From assembly GCA_026210745.1 (NCBI GenBank), contig CP110632.1, forward strand, positions 1,054,001 to 1,118,000: 64,000 nt of DNA. Direction: 5' to 3'. Source of the DNA: Exobasidium rhododendri. Its lineage: Eukaryota > Basidiomycota > Exobasidiomycetes > Exobasidiales > Exobasidiaceae. Below, one piece after another: positions 8,994-23,903 of this stretch (positions are counted from its first letter, which is position 1; the number at the start of each line of letters is the position of its first letter). The notes below the pieces were generated by a model. The model had not been told where the DNA came from and searched no databases. It saw only the letters and a program-made list of their open reading frames with translations. Both the position numbers and the translations under genes were made by a program.

Positions 8994-10177
8994 TTAATCA
9001 AGACCAGCCAGGTTCTCTGATGATCGTACAACAGGACTTTCTGTGCCGCTTCTACTAGCCTGCTCTGGCAGTCTGGCCTGCGCTTTTGGCTTAGAAGCGA
9101 TCGGCTTATTGCTTTCAACAGCAGTCGTCTTTGCCTTTCCTCCTGAATTCTGTTTTAGACGAGATATGGAGACAGTAGATTGAGGTGGACTGCGCTCGTC
9201 ATACTACTTCTTCCTTGAAAAACTCACCCCTACTGCCTTCTCTCCTTCGGCACTTCCGTCTGCATCCTTTCCTTTCTTCCCAATCTTTTTGGCAGGTGGT
9301 GGAACATCCCACGCCCAGAGGGGAATGAACGAGTCAACCTGAGGAAGAGTCTCTTGCATCAGTGGCGCAGATTTCTGAATTCAACGCTCACTTGCAACTT
9401 ACAAATCCGACATCCTCGAAAAGGTTGGGGAAGATCCAGATACCCGGCTTGACTGTGAATATCGTGACACACCAAAGGATCAAACGAATGATGGCCAGTC
9501 CAAAGAAGGCACCAATGAGACCCAGTAGACCGATACTAAGATACCAAACCCCCACTCTCATCGATGATGGCCACAGTGGGAACATGACGCCCGCAAGCAT
9601 TAGCAAGATCATACCAAAGCCAGACAATTGCAGGAGCAATTGCGATCCTTCGAAGAACCAAGCGTAGTACTAGAGCGAGAGATGGATTTTTTCTTCGTCA
9701 ATGCCCCCGACATTTCCATTGTACTGCCTTCCTTGCTACTCACCAGCTCTGGCTTGAACATCTGCATCTGATTGACCTGCAACGGTCTCCCCTCTTTGGC
9801 ATTCCCTCCTTCCCCCCGGTCGACTCTCAAGAAGAAGGTATATGGTATGACGCTGTGCAAGACTTCGGCTGCTTCCTCCTCCGTTGTCACCTTTGGCAGC
9901 TCGGATTTCTTTCCGCTAGACGCCTTCTGATAGGCTGGAGACAAGAGAGCCTTGACAGCGCCTGTTCCCTTGAAGTAATCGTGTCTCTTTCCATTCAAAA
10001 CACCCACTTTCGTCTTTGGTCCCGAAGAGCTTCGAAGAAAGTTGACCAAAGAACGAGCCGACTTTGGCGCAGATGATTGTTGTTCCTGCGAGAGTGCATT
10101 TGACAGGTGAACATATGTCCCGACACACCCACCGTATCTCCTAACCGCTTGCAATGCGCTTCTCTCATACTCACCAT
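8994..10177 (-). CDS. SEC62: Sec62, ER post-translational translocation subunit
   Basis: Part of the Sec61-Sec62-Sec63 translocon that imports proteins into the ER after translation. Coding exons are 10175-10177, 9744-10085, 9403-9669, 9228-9338 and 8994-9149 (292 aa). Exon 1 contributes only the ATG, immediately followed by the GTGAGT donor. Family signatures are NFLRSSSGPKTKVGVLNGKR, then a DYFKG motif, LLSPAY and KVTTEEEAAEVLHSVIPYTFFLRV. Next come YYAWFFEGSQ and two membrane spans around GMILLMLAGVMFPLWP and WYLSIGLLGLIGAFFGLAI. IPLWAWDVPPP begins a charged cytosolic tail. All introns except the first lie at domain edges and are in phase 0. The gene is divergent from condensin CND1 (285 bp apart). 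Confidence 0.95.
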
Positions 10178-10462
10178 GGTGCCGCCGTGTGTCTAAAGGC
10201 AAAGTCTGAAGCTCTGACTGTGCTTCCACGTCATTTACACACAGCTAAAGTAATGCAGGACCAAAAATTGGGCGTTGGATCGCCTTTTCTCAGCTGGCGC
10301 CAAGCATCCACGTGATGGCAAAGGCAAGACGCGTCTCAAGGTCAAAGACCTAATCAGTGAATTACGATCCCCAACACCAAAGGAGGGGGAGCAGTAGTGG
10401 ACTGGCGAAACACCCCGATCACCGTCACACGCTTCCTGAGGGGCGTCATCACATTCGCTCTG

Positions 10463-13400
10463 ATGTCGTCATCTTCACAAAGGGATAGCGATGATAGCAG
10501 AGGATTCGTCCTTGCAGATGAGCTCGCTCTTTACAAAGACGACAGCTATATCATCAACAACGAATTAGACGCCTCTTCTTTGCCGACTCACCTAGACACC
10601 CTCGTCGACAGCCTCAGTCTTAGCTCGTCCTCGATCGACGATGAAGAGACTTTCGACAAGATCAAATCCTTCATTCGCTACTTCTCGACACTGCAGGGCC
10701 CTCAACGAAGCAAACTAGTTGATGCACTCACCTCAGCATTTGGGCTCGAGCTGGATGCTGCTGCACGAGACCTTGAGTCAGAAGGGATCGAGCGGTACAA
10801 GGAGCATACAGAGACGCTAGAAAAGTACGCCTTCTCTTTGCAGTGGTTGATTCACTCGGCTGAGAAAGCTTACAACAGTCGGGAGGAGAGATCAGCGGCG
10901 GAAGCGTCATCAGGTGCGCGAGGTGGAGCAGCAAAAGGCAAAGGAACGGGGACTGCTATTTCTGGGTGGGACTGGCAACGAGCTATTCCCACGCTTCTAC
11001 AAGCTCTCACGAAGTCACTACGCCTATCCACATCGATTCTCTTCCCTCTCACTGCGGCGAAGGATGCCTTTATCTCAGGTTGTGTTTTGAGGCCGGTCTT
11101 GCTACTTCAAGAAAACGAGAATCATCTCAAAATTCCCGCTATAAAGCTATCGATATTCAAAGTGATCTGTAATTGCGTCAAAAATCATGGCCAAGCATAC
11201 GTAGTACAGACAAGCATCATGCAAGCGTTGGCTTATTATGAGCACCTTGCTGAGCCAATGGCGGAGTTGCTCGCTCTACTTCGAATAGAATTCGACTACG
11301 AAAGATTGGGAGATGAAGTACTTCGAGAAGTAGCTGCTAGAGAATTCGGTCTACTGGACTCGAAAAGCCCTCGATGCTTTGCTCGATTTCTGATAAGGAT
11401 GGCTGAGCTGAGTCCAAGGAGTGTGCTTCGGGTCATTGATCTGCTGAACAAGCATCTTGACAGCGAGGTGAGTGCTCCTAGTGTCTTTAGAGGTCGTGAT
11501 ACACTGACGCATCTACTTGTGCAGTCTTACCCCATGAGGAACGCCATGCTTGAGATCCTTGGCCTCTTGATCAAAGATCTCAGTATGACAGACGATCCCC
11601 TGACAACGGAAAGAGAGCAAGCATCGATTCAGGGCGGTGACAACAGCGAAGAAGATCAAGCCGACGCACGACAGGAGAGGGGAATGGCGAGAAAGAAGCA
11701 AGTGGAAGAATTCTGGGCACTCATCTGCGAAAGATTCCTCGACATGAACAGCTATGTTCGCTGCAAATGCATCAATGTTTGCATCAAGCTTTGCGATCTT
11801 CCGGCGAAATTCCCGGCGCAACGGAACATCCTTGTCGATTTGAGCGTCCAATCATTGTCGGACAAATCTTCTTCTGTTCGTAAGACTGCTATTGGCCTTC
11901 TTACTCGGCTGATTCTCACTCATCCGTATGGTCTTTTGCACGGAGGAGAGCTGGATGTTGTTGAGTGGACAAAGCGACTGGAAGCCATCGATGAGCAGCT
12001 GAGGGAGTTTGACGGGGTCTTAGACATGCCTGGTGAGGAGAAAGAGACCGATCAGACATTGACAGCTGATCAAATGCAGGTGGATGAGGAAGGAGAGGGG
12101 GAGGAGGGAGAGGATGAGGATGAGGATGAGGATGCCACCATGGCGCAAGGTGAAGAGGACGACGAGGACGACGAAGACGACGACGACGAAACGCCGAAGC
12201 CCAAGCAAAGCAAGCAGCAGCAGCAGCAGAAGAAGCCAAGAACGAGCGTCGACGTGAATGCGCTGGCCGCCAAGTTGTCGACCGCTGATGCAGAAAAGGT
12301 AGTACGACTGCGGTTGACTCGTCGGTATTACGTCGATGCTATTGCTTTTATCGACATCTTGGCGGCAGCCATCCCGCACTTGTCACAGCTCCTCGTCTCG
12401 ACTAGTAAAGCAGAAGTGCTGGAGAGCATGGAATTCTTCCGGGTAGCTCACGAATACAAAGTGCCAGGTGCGAATGTAGGCATTCGCAGGATGATCCACT
12501 TGATCTGGTCAAAGGACAACAATTCACTCGTCACGGAAGATGGCAAGGAACTCAAGGGAATAAAGAGTCGCTTGATCGAGGTGTACCGCTCACTCTACTT
12601 TGAGCCACTACCTACTCTCAGTGCACGAGACAACGTCAATCGAATTGCGCGTAATTTGGTGGAGCGAACGTTTGGTGCCACCTTGGCCGAGCTGACCAGC
12701 CTGGAAGAGCTTGTCTCGACGATGTGTGGGGAAGGCATGATTCACGAGGATGTCATTGAGAAGCTCTGGTCTGTCTACTCTTCCTCCAAAAGTATCCCAC
12801 GAGGACAAAGAAGAGGTGCTATCATCATTCTGTCGATGCTGTCGATTGCAAAGAAGGAGATCGTCGCCGAACACATCAACACTCTTCTGGGCATTGGCTT
12901 AGGGCCACTTGGAGAAAAGGACGTGGTCCTGGCAAAGTACACCTGCATAGCACTTAGTCGAGTGGGCGGTAGTGTGAAGAAGGTGAAAGGTGCGCTAAGT
13001 GATGAGCAGGTACGGTTTCCCATGTCGCATCCCATCTTTGCAAGACTACGAGAAGCTATCAAGTGGCCTTCCGGCAGTGGGCAATGGTTCAGTCTTGCTG
13101 AGCATGCGATCCAGACTATCTACTTGCTAGGACAACAGCCAGACGATCTCTGCTCGAAATTGATCAAGGAGATGACGGTGAAGGTGTTTGGCGCAGGCGG
13201 CCTGGATTCGTTGGAGAGAGAAACCACTCCCACTCCTGGTGATGCTGGCTCTTGCCCTCCTCGCACGCAAACGTCTGCCTTTGCTTTAGCCCAGCTTTTG
13301 TTCGTTGTCGGTCACGTTGCGCTGAAACAGATTGTTTATCTCGAGATGGTAGAGAGAGAATTCAAGCGACGCAAAGCAGAAGCAGAACGCAAAAAAGGAG

Positions 13401-14872
13401 CCAAGGAGGGGGCAGACGCATCGAGCAAGAAGGCGGCAGCAGCAGCAGCAGCAGCGCTTGAAAAGGCCGGCGGAAAGAGCAAAAGGGGCAAGAAGGGAGC
13501 AGTGCAAGAGCCGTCGGAAGACGCAGAAGATGAGCTAGACCAGGTAGCGGGAAACGCCGAAGATGACATTGGAGACGTAGTGGCAGAAGTGAGAGAGATG
13601 GAGCTGCTCGATAGACCGCAAACATTCCAGACAAAGGGAAGTCTTCTGGCCATCTTCGGACCGGTCACCGTTCACATCTGCTCGAACCCTAGCGTCTATA
13701 CCAACGGTTTTCTTCGCAAGGCTGCTGTCTTGACGCTGTGCAAGTTTATGTGCATATCGTCCAACTTTTGCGAGGCTCACTTGCCTCTGGTACTGTCGAT
13801 CCTCTCGACGTCTCAAGATGCGGTGATTCGGTCGAACGTGGTCATTGCGTTGGGTGACATGGCCATCTCGTTTGGTAACCTGGTCGATGAGAACAGTGAC
13901 AAGCTGTACGCTGGTTTGAGTGATCAAGACCTAGGCGTCAAGAAACACACCCTCATGGTCTTGACACATTTGATCTTGAACGGAATGATCAAGGTGAAAG
14001 GCCAACTAGGCGAGATGGCAAAGTGCTTAGAGGATGAAGAAGAAAGAGTGTCTGATCTGGCCAAATTGTTCTTTAGCGAATTGGCTACAAAGGAAAATGC
14101 CGTGTACAACAATCTGCCCGACATCATCAGTCACTTGAGTATTGGAAAGCATGCGGTGGACGAAGAGACGTTTGGAAGAACGATGCGCTTCATCTTCACC
14201 TTTATCGACAAGGAAAAGCAGGCAGAGAATGTGGTGGAGAAGCTGTGTCAGAGGTGCGTTGGACATTCGATGAGGGGGGAGTTCGTTGAGTAGCGGGAGT
14301 GGGATTTCTTCTTACCCCTTGTTTCCATCGTCCTTTTAGATTCCGCCTGACTTCGGAGGAACGACAGTGGCGAGATGTTGCCTTTTGTCTATCACTGCTG
14401 CCGTACAAGAGTGATCGATCGGTGAAGCGGCTGATCGAAGGGCTTCCCTTTTGTGAGTGTACTAGAGTGGAAAGAAGGAAGAAAGGAGGAGGCAGAGGAG
14501 GGGGAAAGGAAGGGTTGCAGATTATTGATCTTGGTGTGAATAATTCCCCTCTCAGATCAAGACAAGCTCCACGATGCAGTCGTATTCAAGCGCTTCTCTG
14601 AGATCTTGGCAAAGGCAAGAGGCAATCGGACGGCGATACCGGGAAGCACCTCCAATAGTGAGACGGAGCTTCAAGAATTCGAACAGATTCTGGAGGCTGC
14701 TCGATTGCATGGACTCAATGACGCTGAACTAGAAGGAGCTGCAACGCAAGCAAAGTTGGCCAAATTGAGAAGGAAGAGGGACACGACGGCGACAAGGACG
14801 AGTAGAGGCAGGGTCGCCACTCGCAGGACAGCAAGGCAGAGCGTGGCTAGTGATGCCGACGAGACAATGTAG
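10463..14872 (+). CDS. CND1: Condensin complex subunit 1 (CAP-D2 / Cnd1)
   Basis: HEAT-repeat subunit of condensin, which compacts chromosomes in mitosis. Exons 10463-14253, 14340-14452 and 14556-14872 give 1406 aa. An in-frame Met at 10397 would add 22 residues; I prefer 10463 because family members start close to the FVLADELALYK segment. The N-terminal domain has FIRYFSTLQGPQRSKLVDALTSAFG-like sequence. HEAT repeats follow, including YVRCKCINVCIKLCDL and SSVRKTAIGLLTRL. The conserved C-terminal condensin domain contains NGFLRKAAVLTLCKFMCIS, IALGDMAISFGNL and DLGVKKHTLMVLTHLILNGMIKVKGQ. Two low-complexity linkers stand out: Glu/Asp tracts with poly-Gln at about residues 545-590, and a Lys/Ala stretch near 985-1020. 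The basic C-terminal tail of about 35 residues is RR/TR-rich. Confidence 0.95.
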
Positions 14873-14970
14873 AGCATATGTTCATTGTATATACCCCGAC
14901 GGAAAGAGGGGGAGAATGTCATTACATGCGAAGAAGCGTTACAGTCACTACAAAGAGTTCATCTTCCTTC

Positions 14971-16235
14971 TTAATCGTCAGGAATGTCATCGACGCTTGT
15001 GACAGTCACCTCTTTTACTCCTCCATTCGCTTTCCTTCGGAAGGCGGCAGAAGATTTGTAGACGACCTTTCTGACTCGGTTGATGCTTCCCAGCGGCTTG
15101 AGCGTCTCTAGACCGTGCCAAGGGTCGACCCGAATCTCGTCCCGCCAGAAATTCGTTCTCTTGGGGGTGAAGGGGTCTTGAGGCGGTACAGTAATGGTAG
15201 CTACCTTTTCAAATGGATACTTTTCCGAATCCCACTCTACTCTTGCGTCTTCCAGTGGTTGCTCTTCCAGATTCTGGCACAATTGAACCATAAAGTCGAA
15301 TTCAGCCGTGTTCGATTGAATGAAATCACTCAGACCTTGTCGCAAGGCCTTTTTACCATCGTCACTTTCTGTGATGAAGGTGTCTTTGAATTTCATTTGC
15401 GCTGAATTAGGGGAAGGAACGATTCTGAACTTGGCAATGTAATCACCGTATCGGAATGCCGATTGAGAATATTGATGTTGAACAAAGACGTGCTGATTTG
15501 CTCCTTGGTTTCGTGCATCCTGAATATGGAAGTCTTGTCGCTTCTTCAGGGCACCAGACAACTCCGTGGGGTCACCATGTTTGAGTCGAAGGGCGATCTG
15601 CGAAAAAGACAAGAAGAGACCACACAATTAGTTCTCGTAGGATGAGAAACAATCTAGCACCCGCCGCATACTCTTGACTACTCACAATGTCTCTACAAGT
15701 GGTCGCGTTACCTAATTCCAAGATCGGCGAGCTGTTGAACTCGATGTCTTGCGTCTTTGGGTCCTTGCCGTCCGGTCGAAGCTTTGCTCCCTCGACATTG
15801 AAGATCTTCATTCCTAGGCCTCGGGGTTGGGGGACATTGTCAGGAACTAGATCGGTAGGCTCAGAGCTGTATCGAATCCCCACAGGGTGCTTGCCAGGCT
15901 TTGCAAACATGCTCTGGGCGAGATGGGCTGGCAGGTCTGGCAAGATCTCCATTTCTCCTTTGACAACTCCGTGCGTCTGTTGTAATTCGAGGGTTGGGTA
16001 TGTGAGTACTTTCTGCGGGACAGCTCTAGAATTTCATCGTTCTCCCCGTCCAACTGACCTTGACGTGGGTTCCTGAGAACGCATGGTGATGGCTGTCAAT
16101 GACCCCTTGTTGAGCTGTGTTGATCTGCTTGGCAATCTCGTTGATCACCTTGTCTTCTTCTGGCCCTGCTCCGCTCTCGGCTTTGGGATCATTCCAGGCG
16201 ATGTAATTGGCTGATTTAGTAGTTGGTTCAGGCAT
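14971..16235 (-). CDS. Catalase-fold protein (small catalase-related family)
   Basis: Probably a heme protein acting on peroxides. Exons 16059-16235, 15686-15976 and 14971-15597 (all phase 0) give 364 aa, shorter than true catalases (about 500 or more). Recognisable segments are FSGTHVKTHGVVKGEMEILPDLP, which corresponds to the distal-His region. GIRYSSEPTD corresponds to the RFST strand, and RGLGMKIFNV, TQDIEFNSSPI and FRYGDYIAKFRIVPS follow. These are typical of the fungal and bacterial catalase-like proteins that keep only the core beta-barrel and heme pocket. I cannot identify the proximal Tyr ligand with certainty, so catalase activity versus another peroxidase-like role is open. A TATA-like element lies about 70 nt upstream of the start. 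The gene is convergent with CND1, 98 bp apart. Confidence 0.85.
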
Positions 16236-16747
16236 GTTGTACTAGGGAATAAGGGGAAAATGGGATTAAAAGAGTAGGCGAAGCACCTCACCTCGGCGAC
16301 GCTTTATATATAGCTTGTCCCTCATTGGCTCTCTAGGTGGAGAAACAGAAGCTCAAGTAAAGGACAAAGATGAGGGGCTTCCATCCCGCATGACCAGTGG
16401 ACGTGCGAGATTGTCGATAGTAATAATGTGGGAATAGTCGCGGCTTAATCTGGCAGGGTCGCAACAACCGGCGTTTGCTTTTATATGTCCACATGAGCCA
16501 GAAGTGTATTGGTACCAACAGACAAGAGCGGCGCGTGTGGGCGGCGTGCGATCAGAAAGATCCCAGTCGTTGCTTGTCTATTCATACGAAAGGATTAATT
16601 CATAGATGGTCAAGTGCGCTACCCTGACTTAGTAGCCAGCCGTTCACGCCGTGAGAACAGTGACTTGGAAAAAGAAGAAGATCCAGAGCAGGGCTTGGAT
16701 AGTACTCTTTCTTCGTCAGGAAGTGGGGCTGGGGGAAAAGAGGCGCA
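16236..16747. promoter_or_regulatory. Divergent promoter, catalase-like / MED6; TATA box at 16303-16312
   Basis: The 512-bp region separates two divergent start codons. TTATATATAG-like sequence at 16303-16312 reads as a TATA box (TATATAA) on the minus strand, about 70 nt before the catalase-like ATG. No comparable TATA box is seen in front of MED6, as expected for a housekeeping gene. Nothing else was recognised. Confidence 0.5.
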
Positions 16748-17450
16748 ATGGACGATGAAATAGCCCCACCCAATCGAAGTCAACAATTGGTGACCTTCTT
16801 TCGACATCCCGAATACCTCACAGCGATAGGAGGTCAACTAACTTGCCAGAATGTCTTGGACTACTTTCGATTCTCAGGCTTCTATGAACAAAACTGTAAC
16901 AATGCCATCTTACAAATGCAAAACACTGCGAATCTATCATACACTACCTACTTGGATCCAAAGAAGTTGGAAGAGGAATTGAAAAGGTTCATCGGGTTGG
17001 AGTACGTCGTTGTACATGCCAAGCCACCGGACCTCTTTGTGATTCATCAGAGATGGAGAAGTAGCCCAAGTCAGACAAGAGTGCTGGAATGCTACTATGT
17101 TCATCACGGAAACATCCACATGGCAGCGGACATCTACACTATCCTAGGAAGTAAGCTCGTGAGTGGCATGTAAAGATAAATGAAAAGACGAGGGATGCTT
17201 GATCATTCGCTGACCTTTTCTCTCACAGCTGACTACTGTGTCCGCCCTGAGCTCCAGCTTAGCGTTGGCCAGAGAGACACAAGTGACTTTCAATCCAAGA
17301 GAAGGTCATGCCTGGAGGATAGCAGCCGAAGCAGAGGGCAGCGACGCAGATGAGGACGCGGAGGATCCTGCTCTATTCGACGAGCACACAGAGCAGAAGA
17401 AAGCCGACACTGCCATTCCAGCTCTCCTCGTGACCGACAAGGCTGTCTGA
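16748..17450 (+). CDS. MED6: Mediator complex subunit 6
   Basis: Subunit of the Mediator head module that links activators to RNA polymerase II. Exons 16748-17158 and 17229-17450 (phase 0, GTGAGT...CACAG) give 210 aa. Conserved family segments are VTFFRHPEYL near the N-terminus, NVLDYFRFSGFYEQNCNNAILQMQ, then LKRFIGLEYVVVHAKPPDLFVIHQRWR, and CYYVHHGNIHMAADIYTIL. The second exon supplies the C-terminal helix (LLTTVSALSSSLALARE) and an acidic tail. A second GT (GTAAGC) 9 nt before the chosen donor would break the conserved KLLTTVSAL frame. Convergent to VPS24. Confidence 0.95.
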
Positions 17451-17597
17451 GAGACGTGAAGAATGAGGCAACAAACTCATACCTAAAAAAAAACCGGGGG
17501 GGAACCTACAATGTGTATACTATGCAATCATGAAAAGCGGCGCCCGCTCGGGCATTCTATAATGTACATTTTCGAAAACCATACTCTTTGTCATGAA

Positions 17598-18525
17598 TCA
17601 TCCCCTCAACAGGCCATCGAGTGCGTCTTGCATCCTTTGCATGTCCTCTTTCTCCCTTCCTTCATCTTCTTGGATCACTGGCTCCGGACCTCGTAGCTCT
17701 GGAAGTGTGTCTGCCTGCACTTGTCCCAATTTCCCATCGGTCAACTCAAAGAGAATCTTGTCCACTTCACCCTGTGCTTCTTCCTCCATTTCTTCCTCGT
17801 CTTCGCCAAGTACACCTGACTCTAGCGTGTCTTCCATCATCTCTTCCATGATTCCGGCCTGCCATAGATTCATAAGAAGGTGTTAGCTCAATCCCACGAG
17901 CTCTTTTTCTCAAAAGTAGCGTCACTTTCGCAAAGGCTCAGCTTGATACGCACCTTCATCATTTCGGAGCTCATCTCTCGCATCACTTTAGAGACCTCTG
18001 GCAATTTTATGAGCTGATTTGACAGTTTCATAATCTCCGTCGACTTCTGCATGCTCCCTGTCACCTTGTACATGGCTAAGACAGGATATGGTCGCATGTC
18101 ATATATCAGTAAAGAGCCCGACTATCGCAGCATTTTCTCTAGCAATGTCCTTTCAGCTCACCTAATTGATGCTGCAGTTGCATTCCAATACTGTTCAACC
18201 TCGCCTTACTGACTGTCAGTCTGTTCTTCTGCTTGTTCGACCTCACGACTTCCCTTGCCAGGATCTTGGCGCTCTTGACATCACCTTTCTTGGCAAGCTT
18301 CTTTATCTCTGACTTTGCTTTGTTGGTTGCTGCGTCGATTTGTCGGACTTCTCGATCTAAGTGTCGCTGTTCTGTTCGTAGCTGAGATTGCACAGCCTTC
18401 ACACGCTCTGACGCACACGAAAAGTCCAAGAGCGTGAGAAGAGCATTCATGACGTCTCTCGGGAACCGCCTGTCGCACTCACCCTCCTGTGTTGGCCCGA
18501 AAATGAAGCGCGAGACAGATTGCAT
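17598..18525 (-). CDS. VPS24: ESCRT-III subunit Vps24 (CHMP3)
   Basis: Membrane-remodelling polymer subunit for multivesicular-body sorting on endosomes. Exons 18483-18525, 18162-18407, 17954-18075 and 17598-17858 give 223 aa, the normal family length. MQSVSRFIFGPTQEE opens the protein, with the 43-nt first exon ending inside it. The basic helix-1/2 hairpin follows with LDREVRQID, KKLAKKGDVKSAKILAREVVRSNKQKNRL, then LNSIGMQLQHQLAMYKVTGSMQKSTEIM and MREMSSEMMKAGIMEEMMEDT. The C-terminus is acidic (GVLGEDEEEMEEEAQGEVD), continuing with ILFELTDGKLGQ and a terminal helix that could be a degenerate MIM motif. The start is the ATG at 18523-18525; a TTG further out is not a start. Confidence 0.95.
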
Positions 18526-18891
18526 CCTTGTGTCGTCTGACAAGTGTCAGGGAGGAAGAGGCAATCCCGGGCTCTTTTTGCCTTCAGGCGACAAAGTAGC
18601 TGCAGGGAACAAGCCAACAGATGTATGCTAAACTGCGCGGGAGCTTCAGGGTAGCTGGGGTATGAGATGAATAAGGAAAGGCGGCCGACTGAAACACTAA
18701 GCTACCTATGCTTGTTTCGAGCTCGGACCATCAACACAAATCACCACCTCAAAATCATTCTGATGCGGAATAGCAGCTCGCCACGTGACACTCCATCACA
18801 ACCATCAAGATTACAAACTTTATTGCTGATAACAATATGGTTGGACAGGAAAAGGGTAGTATATATGGCGAATGAAGACAGACAGAGGTCC

Positions 18892-21685
<2,794 letters not shown>

Positions 21686-23299
21686 ATGATGCTCTCTAGA
21701 CGCTGTCTGCATGGCGGTATTCCATCATACAGCCCTCGTTCTTCAGGTCTGAAATCATCAGCTAGACTTGCATCGACATTCATCAATCGAAGCAATGTCT
21801 TGATGAATGAGCGACAAGCACAAGTTGCGCGATCCCCCAAGTCCGTCCAATCGAAAGTCTCACCCATTACTATTAGGCACTTCCAGAGCACTTCTTTGAG
21901 ACTTGAGGAGACCGTGAAGGTTCCCCAAATGGCCGAGAGTATCACAGAAGGTACTTTGAAGCAATGGAACAAAAAGAAAGGCGATTTCGTCAATGCTGAT
22001 GAGGAGGTTGCCACGATTGAGACCGACAAGGTGAGTTTGGACAAGAGCCTACAGTGAAGCTTAGGAAAGGTGCTTACAAGGCTGGCTCCCTCAGATCGAT
22101 GTCTCTGTAAATGCGCCTCAGTCTGGAACGATCACAGAAATCCTGGCAAACGAAGAGGACACTGTTGCTGTTGGTCAAGACCTCTTCAAGCTCGAACCTG
22201 GTGAAGCACCGGCGGAAGGTAGTTCAGGGGGTGAAGAGAAGAAGGAGGAAGACGCAGCACCAAAGAAGGAGGAGAAGAGTGAGAAGAAAGACGAGGGCAA
22301 GGGCAAGGAGGAAGATAGCAAAAAGTCTGAAGAAAAGGACAATCGTGAAGCTCAAAAGGCAACTGACAAGAAGCCACCAGCAAAACAATCTGGAGATGCG
22401 AAACCCGCCCCTCCCAAATCCTCATCGCCCTCTCCACCCAAGAAGGAATCATCAGACAAGTCGAAAGACACTTCATCGCCTCCTCCTGCTGCACCTGGCT
22501 CGAGAGAAGAGCGAAGAGTCAAGATGTCAAGGATGCGTCTTCGTATTGCCGAGCGACTCAAGCAATCACAAAACACGGCTGCTTCTCTGACAACGTTCAA
22601 CGAGATTGACATGTCTGCCCTGATGGCTTTCCGTGCTCGACACAAGGACCGCATTCTCAAGGAACAAGGAGTCAAGCTTGGTTTCATGGGTCTATTCGCG
22701 AAAGCCAGTGCTATGGCTCTCAAAGAGATCCCAGCTGCTAATGCCAGCATAGAAGGTGAAGGCTTGGGTGACACTATCGTCTACCGAGACTACGTCGACC
22801 TGAGCGTAGCAGTCAGCACTGAAAAGGGACTTGTAACGCCCGTCGTGCGAAACGTAGAGGCACTGAGTGTCTTGGATATCGAGCGGGAGATTGCTGCCTT
22901 GGGAAAGAAGGTGCGTTGTTGCAGGTCTTGCTTGCTTTTCTCAATACTGATGATGAACACCTTCTGTCCCTTCCTTCTTACTCTCTCCTACTGCTCCAGG
23001 CTCGTGACAACAAGTTGACATTGGAAGACATGTCTGGCGGTACATTCACGATCAGCAACGGGGGTGTCTTTGGCAGTCTGTTCGGTACACCTATCCTCAA
23101 TTTACCAGCGGCTGCTATTCTTGGCATGCACGCGATCAACCAGAAGCCTTGGGTAGTCGAAGGTGGAAAGATTGAAGCAAGACCTATCATGGTCATCGCA
23201 CTCACTTACGATCATCGACTGTTGGATGGACGTGAAGCCGTCACTTTCCTTGTTAGACTAAAGCAGTATCTCGAGGATCCTGCCCTCCTAGCCTTGTAG
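21686..23299 (+). CDS. KGD2: Dihydrolipoyl succinyltransferase, E2 of 2-oxoglutarate dehydrogenase
   Basis: Transfers the succinyl group to CoA in the TCA cycle, inside mitochondria. Exons 21686-22030, 22095-22910 and 23000-23299 give 486 aa. The first about 70 residues are Arg/Ser-rich, as in a mitochondrial presequence. The lipoyl domain carries the modified lysine in IETDK (residue 115), with intron 1 falling directly after that codon. A long Lys/Glu/Pro/Ser linker (about residues 155-265) replaces a peripheral-subunit-binding domain, as is normal for eukaryotic KGD2. The catalytic domain starts at [16 protein letters not shown] and ends with the active-site [32 protein letters not shown] marks it as the succinyl rather than acetyl enzyme. 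Confidence 0.96.
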
Positions 23300-23903
23300 A
23301 CCATAGGGAATTGGCTCTATTATAAATTATCAGAATGCAATGCCAAGAGTCATAAAGGGGGAGGGGTCTGAATTCTTCTGCCTCGTACGACCCTCGATCC
23401 CAGCGTCATGTATGGCCCCCCTGTCACGGATGTAAGTGGAGAGATGCATACCAAGCGACTGCACGAGGCTAAGCAAGCCGGAAGCGCGCTAAGTATGTCA
23501 TTATCGCATTAGCATTCGACTGGCACCTTATTGAGCCTTGCTTGTTCCGTACTTCTCTTGTGCTACTCAGCATGCCACTGTCGATGCCTCATCGGCTCGG
23601 AGTGGAGTGGAGCCCCGCCCGCGAAGAATGCTTTCTAGCGCTTGAAGCACCCTTTGACTATATAAGATTAGTGAGCTTAAATTATACCAGTGTCGAAGCC
23701 GTCCTTGGGAGATAGGCCCGCCGATCTCGACTGACCTGGGTGCATCGCCTCGTAGACGCCTCCCCGCCTATCCGATGCAGCATCGCTCGTGCGTATAGCA
23801 CTTTCCTCTATATTATCTGGCCAAGTGAAGATTGAGAGCTGACAAGTCCTCTTCGTGATACTGCTAGACAAGGATTCTTTCTGAAGAAAGTGTGCATTCG
23901 GCC
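23300..23903. other. Intergenic region, nothing recognised
   Basis: About 600 bp between two plus-strand genes. It contains GC-rich stretches and one short minus-strand frame (23677-23871) without domain support. I see no RNA gene or repeat. Confidence 0.4.

Noticed and set aside
10397-10462. Upstream start for condensin Cnd1
   Set aside because: In frame, but the added 22 residues do not resemble the family N-terminus. It is possible, not preferred.
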